A DNA stretch of 39,875 nucleotides from Bacillota bacterium (GTDB taxonomy: Bacteria > Bacillota > Bacilli > Paenibacillales > Paenibacillaceae), in NCBI GenBank assembly GCA_023418755.1, contig JAEZZE010000305.1, positions 1 through 39,875 on the forward strand, given 5' to 3'. The stretch's first letter is position 1, and every line of letters starts with the position of its first letter. Position numbers and translations under genes: made by a program. Shown here piece after piece: positions 16,880 through 24,965 of the stretch. The notes under the pieces are model-generated. The model saw only the letters and a program-made list of their open reading frames with translations. It was not told the origin of the DNA and searched no databases.

Positions 16880-16887
16880 GTTATAGT
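16880..16887 (+). promoter_or_regulatory. Possible extended -10 promoter for NlpC/P60 gene
   Basis: TGtTATAGT at 16879-16887 fits an extended -10 element, and no good -35 is seen. The 297-bp gap 16648-16944 also has imperfect inverted repeats (CCCTTTTCC/GGAAGGGG at ~16690-16712 and GGTATTA/TAATACC at ~16719-16759). NlpC/P60 genes in this family often sit behind c-di-AMP riboswitches, but I do not find the conserved core of that motif here. Confidence 0.35.
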
Positions 16888-16944
16888 TAATCCCGACAAC
16901 GATGGTTCGAGGCAACCAGAGAACCCGGGAGGATTTATTGCACG

Positions 16945-17424
16945 ATGACGAGAAGTAAAATCGCGTTGAAATTGGGGTTGGCATGCGGCTTGGCGATTAC
17001 GGGACTATTCGGGACGATGATCGGAACTTCGGCTCAGGTCAGCGCCGCTACGGAGGAATCGTTAAGCTTGATCTCTTTCGGCAAGGACTATATCGGAACG
17101 CCCTATAAATTCGGAGCGGCGGCGGGCTCGACTTCCGCTTTTGATTGCTCTTCTTATGTACAGTATGTATTCGAGCAAGCAGGGATATCGCTGCCGCGGA
17201 CTTCGTCGGCTCAAGCCTCCGTTGGCGATAAAGTCGATAAAGCGTACTTGAGCGTCGGCGATCTGTTGTTCTTCAAAACGGGAAAAGGCGGGATCAGCCA
17301 CGTCGCCATCTACGCGGGCGACGGCAAGATGCTCCACGCGAGCACCAGCCAAGGAGTGACCCTCTCCAGCATGAACTCGAGCTATTGGACGAAAGCTTAC
17401 GTAACGGCGCGCCGCGTGCTGTAA
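16945..17424 (+). CDS. Secreted NlpC/P60 peptidoglycan hydrolase
   Basis: The protein is 159 aa from ATG 16945, after GGGAGG at 16927-16932. Residues 1-35 form a Sec signal peptide with cleavage near VSA-A. The rest is a single NlpC/P60 domain with catalytic C68 (AFDCSSYVQYVF), H119 (GISHVAIYAG) and a third polar residue H131 (MLHAST). Such enzymes cut gamma-D-glutamyl-diaminopimelate bonds in wall stem peptides. No SH3 or LysM targeting domain is present, so it is a minimal enzyme. It is monocistronic with a clear terminator downstream. Confidence 0.93.
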   Translation: MTRSKIALKLGLACGLAITGLFGTMIGTSAQVSAATEESLSLISFGKDYIGTPYKFGAAAGSTSAFDCSSYVQYVFEQAGISLPRTSSAQASVGDKVDKAYLSVGDLLFFKTGKGGISHVAIYAGDGKMLHASTSQGVTLSSMNSSYWTKAYVTARRVL

Positions 17425-17437
17425 TCATCCATTCCAA

Positions 17438-17467
17438 AACCATCCCCGCGCGGGATGGTTTTTTTTG
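17438..17467 (+). terminator. Rho-independent terminator after NlpC/P60 gene
   Basis: AACCATCCC (17438-17446) and GGGATGGTT (17452-17460) form a 9-bp stem with a 5-nt loop, followed by an unbroken T-run. Confidence 0.95.
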
Positions 17468-17530
17468 TAAGGGACTTGCCGGAAGCAAGCAAGGATTCCT
17501 AGATTTTACGGGAATTTTAGGTTGGGATTA

Positions 17531-17559
17531 TCGAAACGCGTCATGTTTTAGATTATAAT
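17531..17559 (+). promoter_or_regulatory. Candidate promoter of the ter cluster
   Basis: A perfect -10 TATAAT (17554-17559) has TCGAAA (17531-17536) 17 bp upstream as a 4-of-6 match to a -35. About 120 nt of leader separate it from the first TerD start. I see no clear SigW or SigB signature. Confidence 0.5.
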
Positions 17560-17683
17560 GAACAAGGTTGAAACCTTTTTGTCGGAACATCGTAAATTTA
17601 GGTAGTTACAGGATGAGAGATTCCTAGAATCCGATTCCGCCACGGCATCAGCCGAAACGAGCTGAAGGGAGAGCCTGCTGGAA

Positions 17684-18268
17684 ATGACGATTTCGCTTGT
17701 GAAAGGACAGAAAGTGGATCTCACGAAGGGAAATGCCGGCCTGAGCAAAATTACGGTAGGTCTCGGGTGGGACCCGGTCAAGAAGAAAGGATTTTTCGGT
17801 TCCAGGAAAGTGGACATCGATTGCGACGCTTCCGCGCTGCTGCTCGACGAGAACGGCAAGCTTCGGGACAAGCACCTCGTATGCTTTTACAATTTGAAGA
17901 GCTTGGACGGCTCGGTCGTTCATTCCGGCGACAATCTGACGGGAGAAGGCGACGGCGACGACGAGCAGATTTCCGTTGATCTTGCGCGAGTTCCCGCTCA
18001 CGTGCACAAAATTTTGTTTGTCGTGAACATCTACGATGCCGTCAACCGCAAGCAGGATTTCGGCATGATCTCCGACGCTTATATCCGCGTGCTGAACCAG
18101 ACGAACCAGCAGGAGCTTATCCGGTTTAATCTGACCGACAACTATGGGGGCAAGACGGCACTCATCGTCGGGGAAATCTACCGCCACAGCGGGGAATGGA
18201 AATTTAACGCGATCGGCGAAGGCTCGTTCGCCGCGCATGTCGACCTGTTGGCAAGAGAATATCAATAA
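17684..18268 (+). CDS. TerD-family stress protein, divergent first copy (TerZ-like)
   Basis: The protein is 194 aa from ATG 17684. AAGGGAGAG lies 12 nt upstream. TerD domains are calcium-binding beta-sandwich proteins of the cytoplasm linked to tellurite, phage and envelope-stress resistance. The N-terminal ISLVKGQKVDLTKGN and the acidic loop GDNLTGEGDGDDEQ are present. Relative to its three neighbours, this copy has a basic insertion after the first Trp (DPVKKKGFFGSRKV) and a Cys in IDCDASALLL. Its C-terminus diverges too (GEGSFAAHVDLLAREYQ rather than GSGYRDGLAGL). It opens the ter operon and is probably a functionally specialised paralogue. Confidence 0.93.
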   Translation: MTISLVKGQKVDLTKGNAGLSKITVGLGWDPVKKKGFFGSRKVDIDCDASALLLDENGKLRDKHLVCFYNLKSLDGSVVHSGDNLTGEGDGDDEQISVDLARVPAHVHKILFVVNIYDAVNRKQDFGMISDAYIRVLNQTNQQELIRFNLTDNYGGKTALIVGEIYRHSGEWKFNAIGEGSFAAHVDLLAREYQ

Positions 18269-18303
18269 TACACATCCAAATCCAAGAAAAGAGGGAATTG
18301 CAC

Positions 18304-18879
18304 ATGTCTATCAGCTTATCCAAAGGTCAAAAAATCGATCTCACGAAAACGAACCCCGGTCTTACGAAAGTGCTTATCGGTCTTGGATGGGATACGAACA
18401 AATACGACGGAGGCAAAGACTTCGACCTCGACGCTTCCGCGTTTCTGCTTAACGGCGCGGGCAAAGCCGGCTCCGAGAAGGATTTCATTTTCTACAACAA
18501 CCTGAAAAGCTCCAACGGCGCTATCGAGCATACGGGCGATAACCTGACGGGCGAAGGCGACGGGGACGACGAGCAAATCAAAGTCAACCTGGCTACCGTT
18601 CCCGCGGAAGTGGAGAAAATCTCGTTCTGCATCACGATCCACGAAGCGACCGAAAGAGGCCAAAACTTCGGACAAGTGACGAACGCTTTCGTGCGCATCG
18701 TGAACGAAGATACGGGAGCGGAGCTGATTCGTTACGACTTGGGCGAAGACTTCTCGGTCGAGACGGCGGTTGTCGTAGGCGAGCTCTACCGTCATGGCGG
18801 AGAATGGAAATTCAACGCGGTCGGAAGCGGCTACAGAGACGGCCTGGCCGGCTTGGTGAAAGACTTCGGACTGATGTAA
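18304..18879 (+). CDS. terD: TerD-family stress protein, second copy
   Basis: The protein is 191 aa. ATG 18304 is 8 nt after GAGGG and gives MSISLSKGQKIDLTK; an in-frame TTG at 18298 is less likely. It is a canonical TerD domain: GLGWDTNKYDGG, FDLDASAFLL, GDNLTGEGDGDDEQIKV, then YDLGEDFSVETAVVVGELYR and EWKFNAVGSGYRDGL. The aspartates of the FDLDAS and GDGDDE segments are the likely calcium ligands by family knowledge. The gene follows the first copy by 35 bp. A hairpin 21 nt after its stop may attenuate transcription into the remaining genes. It corresponds to the YceC/YceD/YceE group of Bacillus. Confidence 0.95.
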   Translation: MSISLSKGQKIDLTKTNPGLTKVLIGLGWDTNKYDGGKDFDLDASAFLLNGAGKAGSEKDFIFYNNLKSSNGAIEHTGDNLTGEGDGDDEQIKVNLATVPAEVEKISFCITIHEATERGQNFGQVTNAFVRIVNEDTGAELIRYDLGEDFSVETAVVVGELYRHGGEWKFNAVGSGYRDGLAGLVKDFGLM

Positions 18880-18900
18880 GACCGTAGTACCCCGGTTTGC

Positions 18901-18933
18901 GGGACCGCTGTTCAATCGGATCGCGGTCCCTTT
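18901..18933 (+). terminator. Hairpin between second and third TerD genes (partial terminator)
   Basis: GGGACCGC (18901-18908) and GCGGTCCC (18923-18930) form a perfect 8-bp stem with a 14-nt loop, followed only by TTT. It may set the ratio of the first two TerD proteins to the rest. Confidence 0.55.
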
Positions 18934-18960
18934 CCAATTAACGAGAAGGTTGGGCTGATC

Positions 18961-19539
18961 ATGGCGGTTAATTTATCCAAAGGCCAGAAAGTCGACTTGA
19001 CGAAATCCAATCCGGGGTTGGTCAAGGTTAAAATCGGGCTGGGCTGGGATACGAACAAGTACGACGGCGGCAGCGCGTTCGATCTCGACGCCTCGGCATT
19101 TTGCCTTAACGCGGCGGGCAAAGTCAGCTCGGACAGCGACTTTATTTTCTACAACAACAAGAGCAACCCGAACGGCTCCATCCTGTTGTCGGGAGACAAC
19201 CAGACCGGCGAAGGCGACGGAGACGACGAGTCGCTCGTCATCGAGCTGGCGCAGGTGCCGGCGGACGTTCAGAAGATCGCCTTCTGCATTACGATCCATG
19301 ACGCCGCGGCGCGCAACCAGAATTTCGGCCAGGTGGCCAACTCCTTCGCCCGCGTCGTGGACGAGGCTACGAACGAAGAATTGGTCCGCTACGATCTCGG
19401 GGAAGATTTCTCGATCGAGACGGCGGTCGTTGTCGCCGAGCTTTATCGGCATAACGGAGAATGGAAATTCAGCGCCGTAGGAAGCGGATACCGCGACGGC
19501 TTGGCCGGCCTCTGCCGGGACTTCGGAGTACAAGTATAG
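18961..19539 (+). CDS. terD: TerD-family stress protein, third copy
   Basis: The protein is 192 aa from ATG 18961, preceded by an AGAAGG site. It is the nearest relative of the second copy: AVNLSKGQKVDLTKSNPGL, GLGWDTNKYDGGSAFDLDAS, GDNQTGEGDGDDESLVIE, YDLGEDFSIETAVVVAELYR and GSGYRDGLAGLCRDFG. All acidic calcium-site residues are kept. The second, third and fourth copies evidently arose by tandem duplication, and their difference from the first is older. The gap to the next gene is only 12 bp. Confidence 0.95.
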   Translation: MAVNLSKGQKVDLTKSNPGLVKVKIGLGWDTNKYDGGSAFDLDASAFCLNAAGKVSSDSDFIFYNNKSNPNGSILLSGDNQTGEGDGDDESLVIELAQVPADVQKIAFCITIHDAAARNQNFGQVANSFARVVDEATNEELVRYDLGEDFSIETAVVVAELYRHNGEWKFSAVGSGYRDGLAGLCRDFGVQV

Positions 19540-19551
19540 GAGGGATTACGG

Positions 19552-20133
19552 ATGACGATCAGCTTATCCAAAGGACAAAGAATCGATCTGACGAAGACGA
19601 ACCCGGGCTTGAAGAAGGCCATTATCGGACTCGGCTGGGATACGAACAAGTATACCGGCGGTGACGATTTCGACCTGGACGCTTCGGCGTTTCTGCTCCA
19701 TGCCAACGGCAAGGCGAACGGCATCGAGGACTTCGTCTTCTACAACAATCTGACCGCTTATTCCGGCGCCGTCGTCCACACCGGGGACAACCGCGACGGT
19801 CAGGGGGAAGGCGACGACGAGCAGATCAAGCTGATCTTCGATAAAATTCCGCAGCACATTCATCGCATCGGCATTACCGTCACGATCCACGAGTCCGAGC
19901 GTCGCCATCAGAATTTCGGCCAGGTCTCGAACGCTTTCGTCCGGTTGGTGGACGAGCAGACGGGCAGCGAGATTCTTCGTTACGACCTGGGCGAAGACTT
20001 CTCGGTCGAGACGGCGGTCGTCGTATGCGAACTGTATCGTCACGGCGGGGATTGGAAGTTCCAGGCGGTCGGATCGGGCTTCTCCGGTGGCTTGGCCGCG
20101 CTGGCGAACAACTACGGCTTGGACGCCAAGTAA
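19552..20133 (+). CDS. terD: TerD-family stress protein, fourth copy
   Basis: The protein is 193 aa from ATG 19552, 8 nt after AGGAGGG. It shares ISLSKGQRIDLTKTNPGL, GLGWDTNKYTGG and FDLDASAFLLHANGK with the second copy. The acidic loop is altered to GDNRDGQGEGDDEQ, and the following strand is longer (LIFDKIPQHIHRI). It ends GSGFSGGLAALANNYGLDAK, a form closer to the N-domain of the next protein than to the other copies. It probably acts with the other TerD proteins on a shared membrane-associated TerC complex (family knowledge and inference). Confidence 0.95.
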   Translation: MTISLSKGQRIDLTKTNPGLKKAIIGLGWDTNKYTGGDDFDLDASAFLLHANGKANGIEDFVFYNNLTAYSGAVVHTGDNRDGQGEGDDEQIKLIFDKIPQHIHRIGITVTIHESERRHQNFGQVSNAFVRLVDEQTGSEILRYDLGEDFSVETAVVVCELYRHGGDWKFQAVGSGFSGGLAALANNYGLDAK

Positions 20134-20158
20134 TCACTTAACGGAGGATTCGCAGCGC

Positions 20159-21430
20159 ATGTCTCAGAAAATCATTAAGGGCCAGAAAGCGGATATTACG
20201 AAGAATACGCCGATATCGCGCGTTGTCGTCGGAATGGGCTGGGGAACCGGCGCCGGCGTAGATTTGGATTTCTCGGTTTTCGTGCTGCAGGCAAGCGGCA
20301 AAGTGCGTTCGGATCAGGATCTGATCTTCTATTCGAATCCTACCGGAGCCGGAGGCTCGATTCGCATTCTCGGGCAAGAAAAGAAAAGCTACGGCGGCTA
20401 CCCGGATCAGGAGCAGGCGAGCATCGACCTGAGAAGCGTTCCGCAGGAACTGGAGCGGATTCCGTTTACGCTGACGATCTACGAAGGAGACGCCCGCAGA
20501 CAGAACTTCTCGCTCGTTAAGGACGCCTATTTGCGGGTTATCGACGAAGCGACGGGCAACGAGCTGCTGCGGTATGACCTTGGCAATCAATTTCCCGTCG
20601 AAACGGCGATCGTCGTGGGAGAATTATATAGATACAACGGGGAATGGAAGTTCAACGCGGTCGGCTCCGGGTACTCCGGAGGCCTCGCCGCCCTATGCGG
20701 AAGCTTCGGCGTAGTCGTACGAGAGGAGCCGCAGGCGGCTTCTCCGGCACCGACGCCGAAGCCCGAACCGGCCAAGCCGCCGGTCGGACAAGCCTCTCCT
20801 CCTGCTCCGCCGCCGGCGGCCCCGTCGATTCGGCTGGACAAGATCGAGCTGAAGAAGAAGGGCGACGTCATCAACCTGGAGAAGAAATCGGGAACGCTGG
20901 GCGAGATTCTGGTCAATCTGAATTGGAATCGCAAGAAATCCGGCGGCGGCTTCTTCAAGGCGGCGTCCGGCATCGACCTCGATCTCGGCTGTCTCTTCGA
21001 ATTGAAGGACGGCACGAAGGGCGGCGTTCAAGCGCTCGGCAACGCCTTCGGAGACTACCAGCGGCCGCCGTACGTGGCGCTCGACGGAGACGATCGGACG
21101 GGCGCGCTCGAGGGCGGGGAGAACCTGCGGATCAACGGAGCCAAAGTCGCGGAGATCGAACGGATCGTCATCTACGCCTTCATCTATTCGGGCGTGGCGA
21201 ACTGGTCGCAGGCGGACGGAGTCGTTACCGTCAAGTATCCCGGAGGTCCGGATATCGTCGTGCGGATGGACGAGTACAACAGCAACAAAGGCTTGTGCGC
21301 CATCGCGATGATCCGCAACGTGAACGACCAGACGTTCAGCGTCGAGAGGCTCGTGCAATTTTTCGATGATCAGCAGAAGCTGGATGTCGCGTACAACTGG
21401 GGTTTGCGCTGGACAAGGGGAAGCAAATAA
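20159..21430 (+). CDS. Two-domain TerD/TerA-like protein
   Basis: The protein is 423 aa from ATG 20159, 8 nt after ACGGAGGA; an upstream in-frame ATG inside the preceding gene is rejected. Residues ~1-190 are a TerD domain, ~195-228 a Pro/Ala-rich linker (PAPTPKPEPAKPP), and ~230-423 a second, diverged TerD/TerA domain (INLEKKSGTLGEILVNLNWN, then SGIDLDLGCLFELKDG and ALDGDDRTG). In the first domain the usual GDNxTGEGDGDDE loop is replaced by GQEKKSYGGYPDQEQ, so that calcium site looks lost. The second domain keeps DGDDRTG. The architecture matches TerA-type members that accompany TerD arrays. Its role is probably to bridge or scaffold TerD partners. Confidence 0.9.
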   Translation: MSQKIIKGQKADITKNTPISRVVVGMGWGTGAGVDLDFSVFVLQASGKVRSDQDLIFYSNPTGAGGSIRILGQEKKSYGGYPDQEQASIDLRSVPQELERIPFTLTIYEGDARRQNFSLVKDAYLRVIDEATGNELLRYDLGNQFPVETAIVVGELYRYNGEWKFNAVGSGYSGGLAALCGSFGVVVREEPQAASPAPTPKPEPAKPPVGQASPPAPPPAAPSIRLDKIELKKKGDVINLEKKSGTLGEILVNLNWNRKKSGGGFFKAASGIDLDLGCLFELKDGTKGGVQALGNAFGDYQRPPYVALDGDDRTGALEGGENLRINGAKVAEIERIVIYAFIYSGVANWSQADGVVTVKYPGGPDIVVRMDEYNSNKGLCAIAMIRNVNDQTFSVERLVQFFDDQQKLDVAYNWGLRWTRGSK

Positions 21431-21468
21431 TTCATCGATTTGGAGCTTGAATCGGCAGGGGGGCCATC

Positions 21469-22269
21469 ATGGATTTTTTACAAAGCTTTATTGACAACTT
21501 CGGGAGCTTCTTCGATTGGCAGCATATCGGCGAAGTGCTGTCGATGCCATCGACGTGGGGGATCATCGGTACGTTGATCATTCTCGAAGGCTTATTGTCG
21601 GCGGACAACGCGCTCGTTCTCGCGGTTATGGTACGCCATCTTCCGAAGGATCAGCAGAAGAAGGCGTTGTTCTACGGAATTATCGGCGCATACGTCTTCC
21701 GCTTCCTGGCGATCGGAATCGGGACGTATTTGGTCAAGATTACCTGGATCAAGGTCGCCGGGGGGGTGTACTTGCTCTGGATCGCGCTCAGCAACTTGTT
21801 CGATCTGGAATTCAAGCTCGCTCGCATCGGCGGAGTGCCGCTCATTCCATATATCCGCAAAAAGCCGGACGAGGATGAGAATGAAATCGAGAACAAAGGC
21901 TACGGGTTCTGGCGTACGGTACTGGCCGTCGAAATGATGGACATCGCCTTCAGTATCGACAGCGTTCTGGCCGCGTTCGGGGTAAGCGAAGAAGTATGGG
22001 TTCTGTTCCTGGGCGGTATTCTCGGCGTGCTCATGATGCGCGGAGTGGCTCAGGTGTTCCTAAGACTGATCGAGAAATTCCCGGAGCTGGAGAAAGCCGC
22101 GTTTATTCTGATCGTCGTCATTGGAGCGAAGATGATCGCCGGAGCCTTCGGATTCGAGGTATCGCATGTCGTGTTCTTCTCCGTTCTGATCGCGATCTTC
22201 GTAGGTACGATGATTCTCAGTTCCATGAGGAAAAAAGCCGAAGCTGCCAAATCTTCCGCCGACTCCTAA
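21469..22269 (+). CDS. TerC-family integral membrane protein (YceF/MeeF-like)
   Basis: The protein is 266 aa from ATG 21469, following a G-rich GGCAGGGGGG site. About seven transmembrane helices are visible. The TerC signatures are LEGLLSADNALVLAVM near residue 40 and EMMDIAFSIDSVLAAFG near 160, whose Asp/Asn residues lie within membrane helices and are thought to handle metal ions. The closest known group is B. subtilis YceF/YkoY (MeeF/MeeY), implicated in Mn2+ export that loads secreted enzymes. It sits directly after the TerD array, with which TerC proteins form a membrane complex in tellurite resistance. A strong terminator follows. Confidence 0.93.
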   Translation: MDFLQSFIDNFGSFFDWQHIGEVLSMPSTWGIIGTLIILEGLLSADNALVLAVMVRHLPKDQQKKALFYGIIGAYVFRFLAIGIGTYLVKITWIKVAGGVYLLWIALSNLFDLEFKLARIGGVPLIPYIRKKPDEDENEIENKGYGFWRTVLAVEMMDIAFSIDSVLAAFGVSEEVWVLFLGGILGVLMMRGVAQVFLRLIEKFPELEKAAFILIVVIGAKMIAGAFGFEVSHVVFFSVLIAIFVGTMILSSMRKKAEAAKSSADS

Positions 22270-22297
22270 TCGAATGTTGCAGTCGCATACCCTTCGA

Positions 22298-22331
22298 AAT
22301 ATCCCTCATGCGCGCGTGGGGGATATTTTTT
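22298..22331 (+). terminator. Rho-independent terminator after terC
   Basis: AATATCCC (22298-22305) pairs with GGGATATT (22320-22327), followed by TTTT. It separates the TerD/TerC section from the enzyme module, so the module needs read-through or its own promoter; I see no strong one in the 60 bp before 22388. Confidence 0.85.
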
Positions 22332-22387
22332 GAAAATGGACATGGAAGTATTTTCAAGATTTATAGGATTGGAGGAGGGTGAAGGCT

Positions 22388-23596
22388 TTGCGCTATTTCG
22401 ATTATTTGACGCCGGAGCAGGAGGAGGATTTGTTTCTTCATCCCCCGAAAGAGTTCAGCAATCGCGACGACAAGGAGACATTGGCTTATGCGGTTGGCGC
22501 CGCGCTTTATATGCCCGCCGTTCGTCCCCGAATCGCGGAAGACGTCGTCAGCGGCAAAATCAAGGGACTCGTATCCTTGGTCATCGACCTGGAGGACGCG
22601 GTAGCCGACAGTCAGGTCGACTATGCCGAAAACAATTTGTGCGAGACATTGGACAAACTTCGCCGCTTCCTGGAAGAGGGCTTGATCAAGCCGTCGGCGC
22701 TGCCGCTGATCTTCGTGCGCGTTCGGTCCGCGGAGCAATTGAGCAGGCTGCTGTCCCGGCTGGAGGAGCGTCTGGTCTTGTTGACGGGCTTCGCGTTTCC
22801 GAAGTTTTCGCCTGTCCTGGGCGAAGCCTGCTTCCGCCTGTTGGAGGAGTATAACGGCCGCGCCGGCCCGGATTCGCCCACGCTGTACGGCATGCCGATC
22901 CTGGAGACGGCGGAAGTGATCTACCGGGAGAGCCGTTCGTCCGCGCTGCTGGACATTCAGTCGCTTCTGAAGAGATACAGGCGATTCGTACTGAACGTGA
23001 GAATCGGAGCGACCGACTTCTCGAGCATCTTCGGGCTGCGGCGCAATCCCGATATGACGATCTACGATATCGGCGTCATCCGGGATTGCGTGACGGACAT
23101 TATCAACGTGTTCGGCCGGCAGGACGAGGGCTTCGTGATTTCCGGGCCGGTCTGGGAGTACTTCAGAAGCGACCGAGTGCTGAAGCCGCAGCTGAGAATG
23201 ACGCCGTTTCAGGAGGCCATGGGCAAGGACGGACTCCGGCTGCGCATGTCTTACCTGGACAGGTACGAAGACGGGCTCATCCGCGAAGTGGCGTACGACA
23301 AGGAGAACGGAATTATCGGCAAAACGATCATTCATCCGACCCATCTGCAGCCGGTACAGGCGCTTTACGTCGTCACTCACGAGGAATATTGCGACGCGGC
23401 GAGCATCATCGCGAACAGCCGGGGCGATTACGGCGTCATGAAGAGCCAGTACGCCAACAAGATGAACGAGATCAAACCGCACTTGAACTGGTCCAACCGG
23501 ATTATGAACCGATCAAAGATATTCGGGGTGCTCCATGAAAAACATAACTTCACCAGCTTGCTCGCCGACCTCGAGCCGGCCAGAGCGCTTGTATAG
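22388..23596 (+). CDS. CitE/HpcH-like C-C bond lyase of the Ter module
   Basis: The protein is 402 aa. TTG 22388 is well spaced from GGAGGAGG (22371-22378); the in-frame GTG at 22379 touches that site and is rejected. It is a TIM-barrel of the HpcH/HpaI-citrate lyase beta group. IDLEDAVADSQV carries the acid motif, VFVRVRS-type and GMPILETAEVIY the active-site strand, and VRIGATDFSSIFGLRR the metal/CoA-region motif. It is longer than CitE (~300 aa) because of a C-terminal extension (TIIHPTHLQPVQALYVVTHEE onward). This C-C bond lyase variant is known mainly next to TRSP/PELOTA PRTases in ter clusters, where a nucleoside-like product is predicted. The actual substrate is unknown. Confidence 0.88.
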   Translation: MRYFDYLTPEQEEDLFLHPPKEFSNRDDKETLAYAVGAALYMPAVRPRIAEDVVSGKIKGLVSLVIDLEDAVADSQVDYAENNLCETLDKLRRFLEEGLIKPSALPLIFVRVRSAEQLSRLLSRLEERLVLLTGFAFPKFSPVLGEACFRLLEEYNGRAGPDSPTLYGMPILETAEVIYRESRSSALLDIQSLLKRYRRFVLNVRIGATDFSSIFGLRRNPDMTIYDIGVIRDCVTDIINVFGRQDEGFVISGPVWEYFRSDRVLKPQLRMTPFQEAMGKDGLRLRMSYLDRYEDGLIREVAYDKENGIIGKTIIHPTHLQPVQALYVVTHEEYCDAASIIANSRGDYGVMKSQYANKMNEIKPHLNWSNRIMNRSKIFGVLHEKHNFTSLLADLEPARALV

Positions 23597-24965
23597 CATC
23601 GTCGACGGATTGGAAGTCGAGGTCAGGGTTACGTCCAATCCTTACGGGCTTGAGCTTGACCGCTTGTTCGGAATGGCGGCGCGAATCAATAAGAAACGCG
23701 GTTTTCTGTTCGTCAGCAAGCTGCTGGGCAAGCATATTCCCGTCATTCCTTCGGCGTCGCTGGGGGCGGGGGCGATGCTCGGCCATCTGTACGCGCAGGA
23801 CGCGCCGTCGGGCATGCCAATGCTCGATACGGATCGTCTGAGGGATATGCTCGGGAGCAGAGATAAGGCGGACGCAGGGTACCGGGAGCTAATGGCGCGC
23901 AAAATCCGCATCGAAGAGCCGACGCTGTTCATCGGCTTCGCGGAGACGGCGACCGCGCTCGGGCACAGCCTGTTCGACGCGTTCGAAGGCAACGTATCGT
24001 TCGTGCATACGACGCGCGAGGAGATCGAGGGGCTGATCCCGCCGATCCGGTTCGAAGAGGAGCATTCGCATGCCGTCGCCCATCGGTGCTACGTTCGCGA
24101 TGCGTCCGTATTCCGCGACGCCGCCCGGATCGTGCTCGTCGACGACGAGATTACGACGGGCAAGACGGCGCTCAACATGATCCGGGAGTTGAACGCCGCG
24201 TTCGGACACCGCGACTTCGCCGTGGCCAGCCTGCTCGATTGGCGTTCCGTCGAGGATCGCGGGCGGTTCGCGGAGCTGGAGCACGAGCTCGGCATTCGCA
24301 TCCGCTGTCTGTCGCTGATCGAAGGGACGATCAAGGTGCTGGGCAGCCCGCTGGAGGAGGAAGGGAAGGACGGGAAGAACGATTCCGTGCCGACGGCGGA
24401 TTTCCGTTTGTACCGTCACGACCTTACCGCGCTGTTCGAACATGCGGGAGATTCGGAGACGGATGAGTCGGGGGAGGCGGCCCGTTCGCCGAAGCTTCGC
24501 TCTTATTTGCTGCATACCGGAAGATTCGGCATGGACGCAGCCGACGGGAAAGCGCTGGACCGCTCCGTCGCCAGGGCGGCGGACTACTTGGGAACGCGGA
24601 GAACGGGGCGCCGGGCGCTATGTCTCGGAACGGGCGAATTCATGTACGTCCCGATGAGGATCGCCGAGCGAATGGGAGACGGGGTCTACAGCCAATCGAC
24701 GACGAGAAGCCCGATTCACCCGCTGCGAAGAGAGGGCTACGCGGTAACTTCCGCCTACCGCTACGATTCGGTAGACGGGGAAGAGGTAGCCAACTTCATT
24801 TACAACGTCGAACCGGGCCAATACGACGAAGCGTTCGTCTTCGTCGAACGGGAATACGATCCGGAGAGGGGCGCATCGTTCGAGCGGGCTCTGTCCCGGC
24901 TGGGCGTGCCCGTCGTTCATATCGTCCGCTTCGGCACATCAGGAGATCGGAGGGAAGGGGAATGA
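23535..24965 (+). CDS. Phosphoribosyltransferase with C-terminal TRSP domain
   Basis: The protein is 476 aa from ATG 23535, overlapping the lyase gene by 62 bp in another frame. Residues ~30-270 are a type I PRTase. The PRPP loop is IVLVDDEITTGKTALNMI (~198-215), the classic acidic pair plus TTGK. A preceding LFIGFAETATALGHSLFDA forms the other wall of the site. Residues ~310-476 are the TRSP domain, with the name-giving motif TTRSPIHPLRREGY near 388. Such proteins are predicted to attach or remove a ribose-phosphate on a base-like compound. The 62-bp overlap is unusually long; an alternative TTG at 23589 would remove most of it but has no ribosome-binding site. Confidence 0.9.
   Translation: MKNITSPACSPTSSRPERLYSIVDGLEVEVRVTSNPYGLELDRLFGMAARINKKRGFLFVSKLLGKHIPVIPSASLGAGAMLGHLYAQDAPSGMPMLDTDRLRDMLGSRDKADAGYRELMARKIRIEEPTLFIGFAETATALGHSLFDAFEGNVSFVHTTREEIEGLIPPIRFEEEHSHAVAHRCYVRDASVFRDAARIVLVDDEITTGKTALNMIRELNAAFGHRDFAVASLLDWRSVEDRGRFAELEHELGIRIRCLSLIEGTIKVLGSPLEEEGKDGKNDSVPTADFRLYRHDLTALFEHAGDSETDESGEAARSPKLRSYLLHTGRFGMDAADGKALDRSVARAADYLGTRRTGRRALCLGTGEFMYVPMRIAERMGDGVYSQSTTRSPIHPLRREGYAVTSAYRYDSVDGEEVANFIYNVEPGQYDEAFVFVEREYDPERGASFERALSRLGVPVVHIVRFGTSGDRREGE

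Noticed and set aside
16648..16944. c-di-AMP (ydaO-type) riboswitch ahead of the NlpC/P60 gene
   Set aside because: The genomic setting is right, but I could not find the conserved internal loops of that riboswitch; only weak inverted repeats are present.
24620..24961. N-terminal extension of the PRTase-PELOTA gene
   Set aside because: The extension is the shadow of the TRSP domain coding sequence. ATG 24962 with GGAGGG and a 4-bp overlap is a far better start.
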